Shown: positions 45,972 through 54,717, counted from the first letter of the stretch. The stretch is 64,000 nt of DNA from Paenibacillus ferrarius (GCF_002027705.1 NZ_MBTG01000072.1:211799-275798); one strand, 5' to 3'. Notes: generated from the letters alone by a model not told the origin. Program-made: numbers and translations.

Positions 45972-46158
45972 CTATTATTTGTCAACTGATTCCTAACAAC
46001 ATTCGACATACTTCTACAAAAACCTCCTTATTATGACACTTGCATATGTTTTATTTATTTGCATCGCTAAGATATAAATGATTTCCATAACCTCGCTTAG
46101 CCCCCATATTTAGTGTAGAATGATTCCGAAGATATATTACAACTAAGAGGTGTTCCCA

Positions 46159-46464
46159 ATGTCTATAAGCTTCACTTCATCCATCATAAATCGATTAAAA
46201 AAAGAGATTGCAGAGGATCAACAGCAAAGCATCGACGAACAGAAGAAGAAAGAAAAAGTAATCTCCAAAATGAATCAGCTGCAAAGAGATATAAAACTAA
46301 GCAATTCTGCTAGCGATTTAAACAGCAAAATGTCCAGAATGAACAAAATGAAAGAAGAAATCAAACGTATTGACCTTTCTCAAGCTGCTTTAGCTAAACA
46401 ATTAACAGCTAAGCATGCTGCGCTGCAAGAGCAAATCGCCAAAAATCAACAACAAGAGAAATAA
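46159..46464 (+). CDS. Small coiled-coil protein
   Basis: 101 residues, highly charged and helical (KKEIAEDQQQSIDEQKKKEK, KMSRMNKMKEEIKRIDLSQ), with no cysteine. AAGAGG eight bases upstream supports the ATG at 46159; a GTG nine bases earlier overlaps the ribosome site. A good terminator follows. No family was recognised; a role as a small DNA- or protein-binding helical protein cannot be decided. Confidence 0.6.
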   Translation: MSISFTSSIINRLKKEIAEDQQQSIDEQKKKEKVISKMNQLQRDIKLSNSASDLNSKMSRMNKMKEEIKRIDLSQAALAKQLTAKHAALQEQIAKNQQQEK

Positions 46465-46498
46465 AAACGGCCTCACGGAACACAATTTTTAGCCAAAC

Positions 46499-46553
46499 CA
46501 CAAAAAGACGGATTTCACACACGGATGAACAACGTGAAATGCGTCTTTTTGTG
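46499..46553 (+). terminator. Terminator after the coiled-coil gene
   Basis: CACAAAAAGACGGATTTCAC (46499-46518) pairs with GTGAAATGCGTCTTTTTGTG (46534-46553) with one mismatch. Confidence 0.8.
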
Positions 46554-46669
46554 ACGAAAAATTTCAAAAAAATCTCAGTAAATAAAAGGAATTCAAGTGT
46601 AAATGTGGAATAACTACATTAACGTACGTGCTCGAAACGAAAAAGATAAACAGGGGAGGTTTTCTGATG

Positions 46670-46903
46670 AAATCAACAGGTATCGTTAGAAAAGTAGATG
46701 AGCTGGGACGCATCGTTTTGCCGATTGAACTCCGACGCACACTTCATATTGACATTGGCGACGCCATTGAGGTTTATGTCGATCCAGAACGAATAACGCT
46801 TAAAAAGTACATGCCTGCCTGCGTATTCTGTGGTAATTTCGAAAATATGACTTATTTCAAAGGAAAGCTGGTCTGTGGTTCCTGCGTTGATGAAATCGTT
46901 TAG
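46670..46903 (+). CDS. abrB: AbrB-family transition-state regulator
   Basis: 77 residues. The SpoVT/AbrB swapped-hairpin DNA-binding domain is clear: MKSTGIVRKVDELGRIVLPI followed by ELRRTLHIDIGDAIEVYVD. The C-terminal half has two CxxC pairs (CVFC and CGSC), a probable zinc site found in Paenibacillus-type AbrB proteins. It is a DNA-binding regulator of growth-phase genes. GGGGAGG precedes the ATG at 46670; the longer frame upstream is not needed. Assignment as the true AbrB rather than a paralogue is inference. Confidence 0.85.
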   Translation, partial: KSTGIVRKVDELGRIVLPIELRRTLHIDIGDAIEVYVDPERITLKKYMPACVFCGNFENMTYFKGKLVCGSCVDEIV

Positions 46904-46922
46904 TTCTTAAATCCCTACCCAA

Positions 46923-46978
46923 AAAAGGCACTACGCCGCACAGCTGAACGTTATCAGCTATGCGACTCAGTGCCTTTT
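46923..46978. terminator. Bidirectional terminator
   Basis: AAAAGGCACT ... AGTGCCTTTT between convergent abrB-like and glycosidase genes. Confidence 0.8.
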
Positions 46979-46985
46979 CCCCATT

Positions 46986-49900
46986 CTATTTCACTTCGAT
47001 ATGAACTTGATCTGGGCGATAGACTGCCAGCAATTTCCCTTCTGTATCTGCCGCGAACATGACTGTACGCTCTGCTTCCAGTTCGAAGGCATAGCTCCGG
47101 CCAGTAACGGGATCTTTCACCTCAATCTCGGTATCTACGCTAAACTCCGATACGAAGATATACAAGGAGCCTTCCGCAAAGCTGAGCTTCCGCCCATAAA
47201 CACCAGGCAGCTGCCCGCCTTTAACCCAAGTGAGCTCAGCTTGCGCACCAGCCTCTGCCAATGCGAAATTATACAACGCCTCAATGCATTCACTTCGATC
47301 ATTCAGCTCAATCGGAAGCGGACACCAGATAAGTTTCCCTTTGCCCAGCTCATAAGTTTCAACGATCCCATGCTGGGAATTCCATGTACCGCTGTTTCCT
47401 TTTCCACCCGACAAAGCCACCTCTTTATTCAACTGTGCAATGCGCGCACCACCGAAGGAAACCGGATGCACCTTGCCGTTCAGCACCATAGCTTCCTCAC
47501 GCAGAACGTTGCTTAACACGGTGTCGCCGACAATCTCGGTCAATCGCGCCACGGGTGTCCAATATTCATTTAGCCCAAGCGGCCCTGTAAATAATAGAGT
47601 GCCTCCATTGGAACGCACATGTGCTGCAAGCTTTTCCAATGCAGCATCGCTGAAATTATGCGCACTAGGTACGATGATCAGTTTAGGATGAGCTTGAGCC
47701 AATGTGTCCAAATGATACTCGCCAAGTCCGCGGAAAGGAACATTCATCGAGTAAGCCAGCGTACGCGTGAGTTTGGACGTGGCATCGCCAGCTAATTTTC
47801 GCGTAGAGAAATCATTGGAATAAGGGAATACAGCTACCACTTCCTCCAGCTTTCGATCCACGAACAAGTCACGAATGCTGCCCATGAACGCGCCAAAGTC
47901 ATAAGAGACATCTGCTTCCGGCTTCTCCGTCCCATCTGCCCGAAGCGCCCCGATATGGGATTCATTGATATTGTTCATGTAGAAGTTAATATTCCAAATC
48001 CATTGAACGGCTCCCGCTCCACCCGTTGCAAACGAATAGGCATATTTACGCTCAAGAATATTGCGCAGCTCGTGTTCGGAGCGTTTTGCGCGGCCATCTG
48101 CCGTTTCTACATACATGATCCCTGTTTCTTGAATCAAGCTTGGCTTATCCGGTGCTTTGGAGAAAATACCGTCCCAAACCAGTTGATCCATCAGCCACCA
48201 TGTATGAACCGTCGTATAATCAACCGCATCTGCATAGAAAAATGGAGAAGGACGCTGAGCTCCTAAGCCTTCATCTTGCCCTACTGTCGCCAAATGCGCC
48301 GGATTAATACTGCGAATTGTGGCAATTAATTCATGTGCCCAGCGATTGTGCATATCCATCGTAAACAATGTGTAATCCAGCCACGGTGATCCTTTTTTCT
48401 CCAGCGTTTCGGTTGTGTTCATATTCATATCAGCAACGTCCGGCAACCGCACACTTGCAAAATCCGGCAGTTCTTCCGTTGTCATGTTCCATCGCTCTTG
48501 CAGCTTGCGGATATCAAGATGCCGAGTCTCGAGCCAGTTCACAAAAGCTTCCTGTTCGAAGCGGTCATGCGCCGACTGAGGACCGGCAAAAGGCTTGTTC
48601 GGATTAAACATGGACGGTTCATTGATTAGATCCCAGTGCACGTTCGTCGTGTTTTGATGCCTGGAAACGATCGAAGAGATGAATCGTTTCTGCGCTTCAA
48701 CGCTGCGCGGGTCCAGATAAGGGTTAACCCCTTCCCATAGCTCCGGTGTGAAAGCAAAGAAGTTGAACGTCACTTCAATGTTATGTCTTTTGCAAGTCAG
48801 AATGAAAGCATCAATGGCACGCAGAACTTCCTCGTAAGGATGCCCATCCACAAACATAACTTGACGCCAAGCCGACCATATTCCCGTACGCAGCAAATTA
48901 ATTCCCGCTTTAACCATTTGCGCAATATCTCGATCCCATACGGATACGTTTGGCATGAATAAGAACTTGCGCGCCACATCGCTCGTCATATAAGTCATCC
49001 CTACAATCGGCAGCGGACGTCCATCTTTCATAAAATAGTCGCGGTTACAAGACAGCGGTGTGCCCTCACGAAGCAGCTCCGCATCATGACCCCAGTAGCC
49101 TTGGTTAAAAATACGCGTTTCGCCCGTATTCGCAACAGCCGTACAAACAGCCGTATAATAGCCGGCTTCGATATCAACTGGAACATTCACCTTGTGATAT
49201 GTAAGCTCCCGAGACGCCTTCATTTGGAAATCGGTTGTCCACACAGGCACGGGATCGCCGTCTTTTTTCACTTCAACAGTGAATGTCCAACCTGTATTCT
49301 CAGAGTTATCCCCGGCGCGATTCGCGAGAGTTTGCAATTGCACAGTCAGCGCTGCGCGATCACCTGGGTCATAGCACGCATAGTTCGGTTTGAACCAGAT
49401 TTCAGTCACACCTCTGGCTGTGAAGGCAGACAGCTCTTTCAGCAGCGTTGTTCCCCCCTGTGTCCAGAACGGATCATCAGTAACCAGATTTGCAAAAATC
49501 CAGCGACCGCCTGCGAAATCCCCCTTCGTATTTTCCAAAAGTACGATAGGTGCCGCAATCTCTCGTTCTTCGCGTGAAATCCCTTTGAGAAGCGGGATCA
49601 GATGAGCATCCATGGGACCACTGGAACCGATTTGACCCGGGTTATCATCAGCACGTGTTACGTGAAGAACAAGACCAACCGTAGGCTGAACAGTCAGCAG
49701 TGATTCTTTGCCAGCAAGCAAAGCAAGCTCTGAATGTGCTGCATAACGAGCAATCGGTGACGGATCAACAGGCAGAATCTCATGGATTTGAAGCTGCTGA
49801 TGGTACGCTGTTTGTTCCGCCTCTATTTCCCAGTCAGATGCACCTGCATAAACGGGATTTCGGAAAGGCGCACTCCCCACATGAATAAGCCCCTTGCCCG

Positions 49901-50120
49901 CTCTCACATGCTTCATGATGGCTTGCCATGCCTTTTTAGGGAAATAACGTCCGTGGAGATGAACCAAATTCGCTGCGCCTTGGGCTAGCGCTTCTTCCAA
50001 TTCATCCGCTGCTGCAATGCGGCCAAACTGTGCTAATTCCTCTAGATGATCGTTGTTCGGGCGAGTCCCTTCATAAGGAAACGACGGATCATAAAATATG
50101 ATCGAATTATTCATATTCAT
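46986..50120 (-). CDS. Cytoplasmic glycoside hydrolase (beta-galactosidase/GH5-GH42-like)
   Basis: 1044 residues without a signal peptide. The central (beta/alpha)8 domain has the clan A layout: a strand GINLLRTGIWSAW, the acid/base Glu in HWDLINEPSM, and a probable nucleophile Glu in SLIQETGIMY; ATGGAGAVQWIWNINF follows. The C-terminal third resembles a beta-galactosidase trimerisation (glutaminase-like) domain (KLIIVPSAHNFSD, GGTLLFTGPLG). The N-terminal 350 residues are a separate accessory region. The sugar specificity is not readable. It is divergent from a LacI-type regulator and both promoters carry matching operator sequences, so it is probably induced by its own substrate. Confidence 0.78.
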   Translation of the reverse strand: MNMNNSIIFYDPSFPYEGTRPNNDHLEELAQFGRIAAADELEEALAQGAANLVHLHGRYFPKKAWQAIMKHVRAGKGLIHVGSAPFRNPVYAGASDWEIEAEQTAYHQQLQIHEILPVDPSPIARYAAHSELALLAGKESLLTVQPTVGLVLHVTRADDNPGQIGSSGPMDAHLIPLLKGISREEREIAAPIVLLENTKGDFAGGRWIFANLVTDDPFWTQGGTTLLKELSAFTARGVTEIWFKPNYACYDPGDRAALTVQLQTLANRAGDNSENTGWTFTVEVKKDGDPVPVWTTDFQMKASRELTYHKVNVPVDIEAGYYTAVCTAVANTGETRIFNQGYWGHDAELLREGTPLSCNRDYFMKDGRPLPIVGMTYMTSDVARKFLFMPNVSVWDRDIAQMVKAGINLLRTGIWSAWRQVMFVDGHPYEEVLRAIDAFILTCKRHNIEVTFNFFAFTPELWEGVNPYLDPRSVEAQKRFISSIVSRHQNTTNVHWDLINEPSMFNPNKPFAGPQSAHDRFEQEAFVNWLETRHLDIRKLQERWNMTTEELPDFASVRLPDVADMNMNTTETLEKKGSPWLDYTLFTMDMHNRWAHELIATIRSINPAHLATVGQDEGLGAQRPSPFFYADAVDYTTVHTWWLMDQLVWDGIFSKAPDKPSLIQETGIMYVETADGRAKRSEHELRNILERKYAYSFATGGAGAVQWIWNINFYMNNINESHIGALRADGTEKPEADVSYDFGAFMGSIRDLFVDRKLEEVVAVFPYSNDFSTRKLAGDATSKLTRTLAYSMNVPFRGLGEYHLDTLAQAHPKLIIVPSAHNFSDAALEKLAAHVRSNGGTLLFTGPLGLNEYWTPVARLTEIVGDTVLSNVLREEAMVLNGKVHPVSFGGARIAQLNKEVALSGGKGNSGTWNSQHGIVETYELGKGKLIWCPLPIELNDRSECIEALYNFALAEAGAQAELTWVKGGQLPGVYGRKLSFAEGSLYIFVSEFSVDTEIEVKDPVTGRSYAFELEAERTVMFAADTEGKLLAVYRPDQVHIEVK

Positions 50121-50135
50121 CCTCCAACACGGATT

Positions 50136-50208
50136 TAATTTGTTATTTTTGTTAGGCTAACAATATTTATTGTGATCATACTGTAATCAATTTCTTTCTG
50201 TAGGTCAA
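50136..50208 (-). promoter_or_regulatory. Promoter and operator of the glycoside hydrolase gene
   Basis: Minus strand: TTGACC (50203-50208), 17-base spacer, TACAGT (50180-50185). Just downstream of the start point is the palindrome TTGTTAG-G-CTAACAA (50149-50163), a LacI-type operator. It overlaps a 20-base sequence (50136-50155) that recurs with two changes at 50269-50288. Confidence 0.7.
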
Positions 50209-50238
50209 CTCATTTTCAATAAGATATTCCAGCCATCA

Positions 50239-50288
50239 TTGACATTCGTTAATTAATATATAAAAATGTAATTTGTTAGTTTTGTTAT
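50239..50288 (+). promoter_or_regulatory. Promoter and operator-like repeat of the LacI-type gene
   Basis: TTGACA (50239-50244) with an A/T-rich -10 region near 50259-50267, followed by the second copy of TAATTTGTTAKTTTTGTTAK (50269-50288). The regulator could thus repress itself. The -10 box is not exact. Confidence 0.5.
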
Positions 50289-50320
50289 GTTTTTTCATTC
50301 CTAGTAAGAGGGTGTCTCAT

Positions 50321-51391
50321 TTGAGCAAAAAAATATCAATGCAGCAAATTGCCGACCGGCTCGGCATGTCCAAATATACCGTCTCCCAAGCGTTATCCGG
50401 CAAATCGGGCGTAAGCGTTGAGAATCGGCTGCGTATTCAAGAGACTGCAAGGGCTATGGGCTACCTTATTCAGGGCAGAGCTCATGGCACAAACAAAGAA
50501 AGCACCGTGACAGATTCAGCAGAAATGGATCAAGCAGCTAGTTCCAAAGAAGTCAGCCCTTACATACTGGTATGGATTCAAGCTATGTATCAGCAGGACA
50601 ACCCTTTCTGGGGCAAAGTTCTCGCAGGCATTGCAACAGCTAGCAGTGAGCTGGGGTACGAGCATCTGATTGTTCCTGTCCTTAAGGGACATACGGATTC
50701 ATTGCAGATTCCTCCCTACTTGGATCCTGCCTGCTGCGCTGGCCACTTGCTTGCTGGAACGTTTCCATCGCCTTCCGTTATTTCCCTGAAACAGACTGGC
50801 ATTCCGCTAGTTTTAATTGATCACTTTGAACCGCTGGTCGATGTTGATTGTGTCCTGAACAATAATTTAGATGCTGGTAAAATGGCTTGTCAGCGGCTGC
50901 TTGCGGCGGGCTTGAAGCGATTAATATTCGTTGGCGACGATTCTTTCGCTGTCAGCTTTAAGGAGCGTTGGTGGGGATGCCGCCTGGCAATTGAAGACAT
51001 TGCCGGTCCTGAGGAAACTTACTCCTTAAGGAGATGGCAGGTGCCTTATGGCCAGCCGCAGCTCGCCTCCTATCTAGAACGGAAAGTAGCTGCATGGACC
51101 CCTGACAGCATGCCTGAAGGAATTATCTGTGCAAACGATCACTTAGCACTCGATCTGATTCCTATCCTCAAAGGCAAAGGAATTGATATACCGAGCCAAA
51201 TCAAAATCGTCGCTTTCGACAACATTGAAGCTGCAGCCTACGCACAACCGCCGCTAAGCACAATTGAGCTTGCCAAAGAATCCTTAGGCATTCGCGCCGT
51301 TGAAACCCTGCTTTATCGAAGGAATCACCCTGGGAGGCAGTCGGAGAAAATCATTTTGTCATCGCGCTTCATTGCCCGAGATTCAGGCTAA
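50321..51391 (+). CDS. LacI-family transcriptional regulator
   Basis: 356 residues. N-terminal helix-turn-helix SMQQIADRLGMSKYTVSQAL, hinge region to about residue 55, then a periplasmic-binding-protein-like effector domain (about 75-356) with PFWGKVLAGIATASSELGYE, GIPLVLIDHFEP, DCVLNNNLDAGKMACQRL and the C-terminal PPLSTIELAKESLGIRAVE. The start was placed at a TTG eight bases after AAGAGGG; the open frame reaches further up into the operator and a later ATG at 50339 would cut the first helix. It probably controls the divergent glycoside hydrolase gene. Confidence 0.9.
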   Translation: MSKKISMQQIADRLGMSKYTVSQALSGKSGVSVENRLRIQETARAMGYLIQGRAHGTNKESTVTDSAEMDQAASSKEVSPYILVWIQAMYQQDNPFWGKVLAGIATASSELGYEHLIVPVLKGHTDSLQIPPYLDPACCAGHLLAGTFPSPSVISLKQTGIPLVLIDHFEPLVDVDCVLNNNLDAGKMACQRLLAAGLKRLIFVGDDSFAVSFKERWWGCRLAIEDIAGPEETYSLRRWQVPYGQPQLASYLERKVAAWTPDSMPEGIICANDHLALDLIPILKGKGIDIPSQIKIVAFDNIEAAAYAQPPLSTIELAKESLGIRAVETLLYRRNHPGRQSEKIILSSRFIARDSG

Positions 51392-51411
51392 ATAACATTC
51401 AAACGCAAATA

Positions 51412-51450
51412 AGGCGTATAGATCAGCTCTTCAAAGAGCTCTATACGCCT
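51412..51450. terminator. Terminator between convergent genes
   Basis: AGGCGTATA (51412-51420) pairs with TATACGCCT (51442-51450), plus inner GAGCTC/GAGCTC-type pairing. Confidence 0.75.
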
Positions 51451-51467
51451 CGCGAATGTGCAATCGG

Positions 51468-51734
51468 CTATAACCGAGAAAGAACAATGGAAACAAGGAT
51501 ACCCACTATAGCAATCCAAAACAAATAAGAGCGCAGTACCCGTGACAGGCTTTTGTCCTGCCGATCAATAACCGCTTTCTTTCGCGAGCTGCTGTCCTTC
51601 GTTTCCGAATCGAGCTCATCATTCACTTGCGAGCGCCAATTGATGAATTGAAAACCAATTCCGCTAACGACAACTGAAATCATCAGAAGAATTAGCGATC
51701 CCATAAATAATTTGTCCGAAATGGACTGCATCAT
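51468..51734 (-). CDS. Small membrane protein, two helices
   Basis: 88 residues. Hydrophobic segments at about 9-29 and 68-86 flank a hydrophilic, charged loop (DELDSETKDSSSRKKAVIDRQ). No conserved family was recognised. It is a single gene following a shared terminator; function unknown. Confidence 0.6.
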   Translation of the reverse strand: MMQSISDKLFMGSLILLMISVVVSGIGFQFINWRSQVNDELDSETKDSSSRKKAVIDRQDKSLSRVLRSYLFWIAIVGILVSIVLSRL

Positions 51735-51814
51735 GTATCTAACCTTTCTGTCTCCACCTATACTCCTAACCAGTTCTCCTATTATACTTCAAATCCGGCT
51801 TCGAATACATATGG

Positions 51815-51855
51815 AAAAAGCTGCCCCCAAGATCGGTTAGATCTTTGGCGGCAGC
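51815..51855 (-). terminator. Terminator of the peroxiredoxin operon
   Basis: On the minus strand GCTGCCGCCAAAGATC and GATCTTGGGGGCAGC form the stem, followed by five T. Confidence 0.85.
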
Positions 51856-51873
51856 CCCTTCGTTCAATACCTA

Positions 51874-52440
51874 TTATAACGTTTTATCGCCCGGTTTCCA
51901 GTTCACTGGACAAAGTCCGCCAGCCTGCAGCGCTTGAAGCACTCGCAACGTTTCATCCACGGAACGTCCAACATTCATGTCCGTTATGACTTGATAGCGA
52001 AGAACGCCTTCTGGATCGATAATGAACAGTCCACGGTGCGCAGCACCCGTTTCTTCGTCCAGAACACCATAATTGCGTGCTGTCTCTTTGGAAAAGTCAC
52101 TGACCAATGGGAAATTCACAGGTCCGATCCCATTTTGCTCCCGCGGTGTTTGTGTCCAAGCTCTATGTGTATGAATACTGTCAACAGAAGCACCTACAAT
52201 TTCGCAATCCAGCTCAGCAAACTGCGCGTAATTGTCACTGAAAGCCGTAATTTCAGTTGGACATACGAAGGTGAAGTCAAAAGGCCAGAAGAAGAATATA
52301 AGCCATTTGCCGCGGTAATCCTCCAGTGTAATTTTCTCATCCAAAGTCTCCATATTTTTCGTCGACAAGAGTGAAAAGGAAGGAGCCGGCAGTCCTAATT
52401 TCGCAAATGGTTGTGTCGGTTGTAAGGTTAATTGTGTCAT
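51874..52440 (-). CDS. Peroxiredoxin (typical 2-Cys, AhpC/TSA family)
   Basis: 188 residues. Peroxidatic Cys60 in DFTFVCPTEITAF and resolving Cys177 in GLCPVNWKPG, as in typical 2-Cys peroxiredoxins that reduce hydrogen peroxide and organic peroxides. It is the last gene of a three-gene redox operon: the reductase-like and glutaredoxin-like proteins upstream are natural electron donors. The two PerR-like boxes at the operon promoter fit peroxide induction. Confidence 0.93.
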   Translation of the reverse strand: MTQLTLQPTQPFAKLGLPAPSFSLLSTKNMETLDEKITLEDYRGKWLIFFFWPFDFTFVCPTEITAFSDNYAQFAELDCEIVGASVDSIHTHRAWTQTPREQNGIGPVNFPLVSDFSKETARNYGVLDEETGAAHRGLFIIDPEGVLRYQVITDMNVGRSVDETLRVLQALQAGGLCPVNWKPGDKTL

Positions 52441-52494
52441 CGTATGATCTCCTCTTTCTATCTATTTATTTGATTTAGCAAGGACTAACTTGAG

Positions 52495-52734
52495 TTAGCT
52501 AGCGATTTCAGCCAATGCTTTTTTAAGTTTAGTGACGTTAAGGCCTAGAATTTTGTGCTCGCCAATGACCGTTACAGGCAAGGACATCAAGCCTAAATCA
52601 TGCAGTTCTTGTCCAAATTGATCGTTCAGATCGATATTTCTTTCTTCAAAAGCAACCTGCTGATCGTTCAAATACTTTTTCAACTGTTGGCAATAAGGGC
52701 AATTCGTACTGGAATAAACAATGACATTAGACAT
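52495..52734 (-). CDS. Glutaredoxin-like protein (NrdH type)
   Basis: 79 residues with a thioredoxin-like fold: CPYC active site (Cys12, Cys15) in VYSSTNCPYCQQLKKYL, cis-Pro in SLPVTVIGEH and a C-terminal helix. It probably shuttles electrons between the reductase-like protein and the peroxiredoxin. AAGGAG nine bases upstream chooses the ATG at 52734 over an in-frame ATG at 52743. Confidence 0.9.
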   Translation of the reverse strand: MSNVIVYSSTNCPYCQQLKKYLNDQQVAFEERNIDLNDQFGQELHDLGLMSLPVTVIGEHKILGLNVTKLKKALAEIAS

Positions 52735-52760
52735 GACATACATCTCCTTAGGGGGTGAGT

Positions 52761-53684
52761 TTATTTGTATTGCGGGATTAATTGCGCCCGTTTGTTAATA
52801 AATTTATCGACGGCCATCGCCGCGATCGCTCCGTCAGCAGCCGCGACAACAGCTTGTTTCACCGGTGTGCGTCTGACTTCGCCAGCTCCGAATACGCCGG
52901 CAACTGAGGATTGCATGGAGCTGTCCAGAATCATAAAGCCATCCTCATCCAGAGGCACTTGATCCTGCAAGAAATCGGTACCTGGCTTGCTGCCGGAGAG
53001 GAAAACGAACACGCCATCGACTTTCAGCACCTCTTCGGTACCCGTACTGGTACGGATGCGAAGTCCTTCCACTTGCTTCTCGCCTAGCACCTCTAGCGGC
53101 TTTGCTTTATATAAAATGTCCGTTCCCTTCAGCTCTGGAACATGGTGTACCCCTTGCAGCTCTGGACGTGGTACAACGAAATAGATTTTATCTGTAAATT
53201 TGCTCAGCGCCTGCGCTTCTTCCAAAGCTTCCTCCGAATCACCGATGACTGCAACCGTTTTGCCTTCAAAAAAGGCTCCATCACAAGTGGCGCATGTGCT
53301 TACCCCGCGGCCTAGCAGGTTTTCTTCGCCTGGCAACATGCGATTGCGTCCTTTAGAACCTGTTGCAATAATGATGGACTTGCCTTCATAAATGCCATCG
53401 GCGGTAAAGACAACTTTGGTCTCGTCTTCCACATCCACAGCCGTAATCGTCGTCTGAATGAACTCCGCGCCAAAGCCTTTGGCTTGCTCACGCATCGTAT
53501 CGAGCAGATCTTTGCCCGACAGATCGCCTATGACACCGGGATAATTGGCAATTTTGTGAGTGATCGCTAGTGCTCCCGTGTTCGGTGCTTTGTCGATAAC
53601 CAACGTTTTCAAGTTACCTCTTGCTGTATAAATGGCCGAGGAGGCTCCCGCCGGTCCGGCTCCTATAATGATGACATCATACAT
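52761..53684 (-). CDS. Thioredoxin-reductase-like FAD/NAD(P)H oxidoreductase
   Basis: 307 residues. FAD-binding GAGPAGASSAIYTARG near residue 8, active-site CATC (Cys131, Cys134), a second nucleotide-binding region VIGDSEEALEEAQ, and a C-terminal GVFGAGEVR block. In the second site the usual GGGxxA/GGGNSA pattern is replaced by GDSEEA, so cofactor or partner choice may differ from the housekeeping TrxB. First gene of the redox operon. Confidence 0.9.
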   Translation of the reverse strand: MYDVIIIGAGPAGASSAIYTARGNLKTLVIDKAPNTGALAITHKIANYPGVIGDLSGKDLLDTMREQAKGFGAEFIQTTITAVDVEDETKVVFTADGIYEGKSIIIATGSKGRNRMLPGEENLLGRGVSTCATCDGAFFEGKTVAVIGDSEEALEEAQALSKFTDKIYFVVPRPELQGVHHVPELKGTDILYKAKPLEVLGEKQVEGLRIRTSTGTEEVLKVDGVFVFLSGSKPGTDFLQDQVPLDEDGFMILDSSMQSSVAGVFGAGEVRRTPVKQAVVAAADGAIAAMAVDKFINKRAQLIPQYK

Positions 53685-53740
53685 AGCGTTTCACTCCTTT
53701 CATCATGTTAATTGCTTGTCCATTGATAATCCATCTCACA

Positions 53741-53798
53741 TAATAATTATTATAATTAAAAGTAGATGAAAGTCAATCCTTTTTAATAATAATTATAA
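53741..53798 (-). promoter_or_regulatory. SigmaA-type promoter flanked by two PerR-like boxes
   Basis: Minus strand: TTGACT (53771-53776), 16-base spacer, TATAAT (53749-53754). TAATAATTATTATAA (53741-53755) covers the -10 box and TAATAATAATTATAA (53784-53798) lies just above the -35 box. Each matches 14 of 15 bases of the PerR consensus TTATAATNATTATAA. Fur-family cousins cannot be excluded, but the redox genes favour PerR. Confidence 0.75.
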
Positions 53799-53819
53799 AT
53801 AATGGCCGCTTCAGTACAA

Positions 53820-53971
53820 CGACAAGAAAATAGCCCCATTAGCGACATGAAAATCCCGACATCATAAAAAAGATGAATTTTCACGACATGAAAATCCCTG
53901 AAATCAAGGAGATTCGAATTTCCACGACAAGAAAATCCCCAGAATTAGAATGTTCACGACATAAAAATCAC
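53820..53971 (+). repeat. Five copies of CGACAWGAAAATCCC (Tn7-like end candidate)
   Basis: Copies start at 53820 (partial), 53843, 53884, 53925 and 53957 (diverged), all in the same direction; spacings 23, 41, 41 and 32. The first follows GTACAA. Multiple same-direction short repeats with irregular spacing next to TniQ-like genes resemble TnsB-binding sites at a Tn7-like transposon end. The opposite end was not found. Confidence 0.6.
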
Positions 53972-54053
53972 TTTAATAAAGAGATGTATGTATATCTGGT
54001 GCTATATGTTGGTAATAAATATATCCAGAATCTCATTTAAGGAGGATATTTAT

Positions 54054-54650
54054 ATGGGCACTATTATTTGGCGCGAGGAATGGAAAAGGCCTTACGAATC
54101 AATTTGGTCGGTAATTGAGAATATAAAAATTTCCAACTCAATCAGTGGTAGTGATCTGATTCACTACTTAAACGATAATAAGACTGATAAAACTCGCAGT
54201 GTAAGAAATGTAAACAAACTGTCCGAAGAAGCACTTGATAAACTAAAGGAACTTACAAATATCGACTTTCTTGCGATTAAAAACACTATGCTGAAACTTT
54301 CCAAACTTGAAAGAAATAATCCGCTGCATTACTTTCATACTCACTTATGCTACTGTGAAAAATGCATTCATCACAATTACCATAGTTACTTACATCAATA
54401 CAAATTAATAGATGTTTGTCCGTTTCATGTAACTAAGCTTCAAACTAAATGCAAAGATTGCAAAAAAGACATTTATCACTACAATATTGCTCAAGCTATC
54501 CCTTTCACCTGTAAATGTGGTTATCAACTATATCAAACAATAGATGAACCAACATGGAGAAACTTATCCACGTTTGAACCAGTACTAAACATTTCAATTA
54601 AACATGATAATTACACTCTTTCTGAAAACTTGCAGGAATGTTATCAATAA
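54054..54650 (+). CDS. TniQ-like zinc protein 1
   Basis: 198 residues. N-terminus WREEWKRPYESIWSVIENIK resembles the P-x-E-S-x-x-S/W opening of TniQ/TnsD. The middle has the zinc-site pattern of TniQ: YCEKC, HSYLHQYKLIDVCPFH, CKDC and CKCG. In Tn7-like systems TniQ/TnsD proteins recognise the target and recruit TnsC. GGAGG lies before the ATG at 54054; the longer open frame upstream runs into the repeat array and lacks a ribosome site. Two paralogues lie at 54718 and 57654. Identity is by motif, not by search. Confidence 0.6.
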   Translation: MGTIIWREEWKRPYESIWSVIENIKISNSISGSDLIHYLNDNKTDKTRSVRNVNKLSEEALDKLKELTNIDFLAIKNTMLKLSKLERNNPLHYFHTHLCYCEKCIHHNYHSYLHQYKLIDVCPFHVTKLQTKCKDCKKDIYHYNIAQAIPFTCKCGYQLYQTIDEPTWRNLSTFEPVLNISIKHDNYTLSENLQECYQ

Positions 54651-54651
54651 A

Positions 54652-54675
54652 AAAGAAAGGCATGAGACCTTTCTT
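54652..54675 (+). terminator. Hairpin after TniQ-like gene 1
   Basis: AAGAAAGG ... CCTTTCTT with a short loop; a weak terminator. Confidence 0.5.
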
Positions 54676-54717
54676 CTACTTGTTTTTGTTGTATTCGTAT
54701 AAATTGGAGATGATGTT

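Noticed and set aside
53820..53971. Possible CRISPR array
   Set aside because: Repeats are only 15 bp, spacings are irregular (23, 41, 41, 32), copies are diverged and no cas gene is near.
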